Source of the DNA: Thermoplasmata archaeon
Lineage (GTDB): Archaea; Thermoplasmatota; Thermoplasmata; JAGHBH01
Assembly: GCA_030673205.1 (NCBI GenBank)
Contig: DAOVJP010000090.1
Location: 1 to 6,100 of the forward strand
Reading direction: 5' to 3'
Length of the DNA: 6,100 nt
Shown here: piece by piece, positions 6,020-6,100 of the stretch
Position numbering within the stretch: position 1 is the stretch's first letter
How the letters are laid out: every line of letters begins with the position of its first letter
The notes under the pieces: generated by a model
Seen by the model: only the letters and a program-made list of their open reading frames with translations
What the model was told of the DNA's origin: nothing
Databases searched by the model: none
Position numbers and translations under genes: made by a program

Positions 6020-6100
6020 ATGGAGATATGTTACAAACACGGGGGCGTCATATACCAGGTCGAAGTGGACCGGGACGGCGACGATTTCCATGTGAACATA
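6020..6100 (+). CDS. Probable biotin carboxyl carrier subunit (3' partial)
   Basis: Only the first 27 codons are in the window: MEICYKHGGVIYQVEVDRDG, then DDFHVNI. The alternation of short beta strands (YKHGGVIYQVEVDRDGD) resembles the BT-domain strands that precede the biotinyl domain in methylcrotonyl/propionyl-CoA carboxylase alpha chains, and the start of archaeal stand-alone carrier subunits. The gene begins 2 bases after the biotin carboxylase stop with an ideal ribosome binding site. The biotinylation motif (normally near AMKM) would be beyond the edge and is not seen, so the call rests on position and this short similarity. Confidence 0.6.
   Translation, partial: MEICYKHGGVIYQVEVDRDGDDFHVNI

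Noticed and set aside
6011..6020. Assembly frameshift as the cause of the biotin carboxylase/carrier split
   Set aside because: Both frames have stops here (TGA at 6015 and TGA at 6011 in the carrier frame), and the carrier has a perfect Shine-Dalgarno with good spacing, so two real genes are more likely.

Overview
This window looks archaeal and most resembles a mesophilic or moderately thermophilic member of the Thermoplasmatota. The reasons are the strong use of ATA for isoleucine and AGG/CGA for arginine, a TATA-box-like promoter very close to a start codon, Shine-Dalgarno sites matching GGAGGTGA, and a large mosaic surface protein with beta-helix, Fn3 and repeated C-terminal domains. The placement is inferred from style, not from a marker gene.

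The first third (to 2204) is the 3' part of one large secreted or surface protein gene, open at the window's left edge. It reads as a lectin-like/jelly-roll segment, a parallel beta-helix segment, an Ig/regulatory-like segment, an Fn3 domain and two ~100-residue tandem repeats. Just past its stop lies a second copy of its last 13 codons plus stop, out of frame by one base, so the gene end seems to have been shortened by a single-base deletion (or a base is missing from the assembly).

The rest is an acyl-CoA metabolism block, all on the + strand. A crotonase-fold protein (2358-3125) lacks both usual hydratase glutamates. After a 77-base gap holding a perfect 12-bp palindrome and a good TATA box, a tight operon begins: a gamma-carbonic-anhydrase-like protein (3203-3730), a LiuC/methylglutaconyl-CoA hydratase-like protein (3736-4518), a biotin carboxylase subunit (4515-6017) and the start of a separate protein, probably the biotin carboxyl carrier (6020 to the edge). 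Spacings are 5 bases, a 4-base overlap and 2 bases.

The best reading is leucine/isovalerate catabolism (or its reverse): a biotin-dependent 3-methylcrotonyl-CoA carboxylase makes 3-methylglutaconyl-CoA, and the LiuC-like enzyme hydrates it to HMG-CoA. Hydratase followed by carboxylase alpha matches the liuC-liuD order of bacterial liu clusters, but here the alpha subunit is split into two genes. The gamma-carbonic anhydrase homologue could supply bicarbonate to the carboxylase or act as a PaaY-like thioesterase. The carboxyltransferase subunit, which would settle the substrate, is not in the window. No RNA gene, CRISPR array or mobile element was seen.
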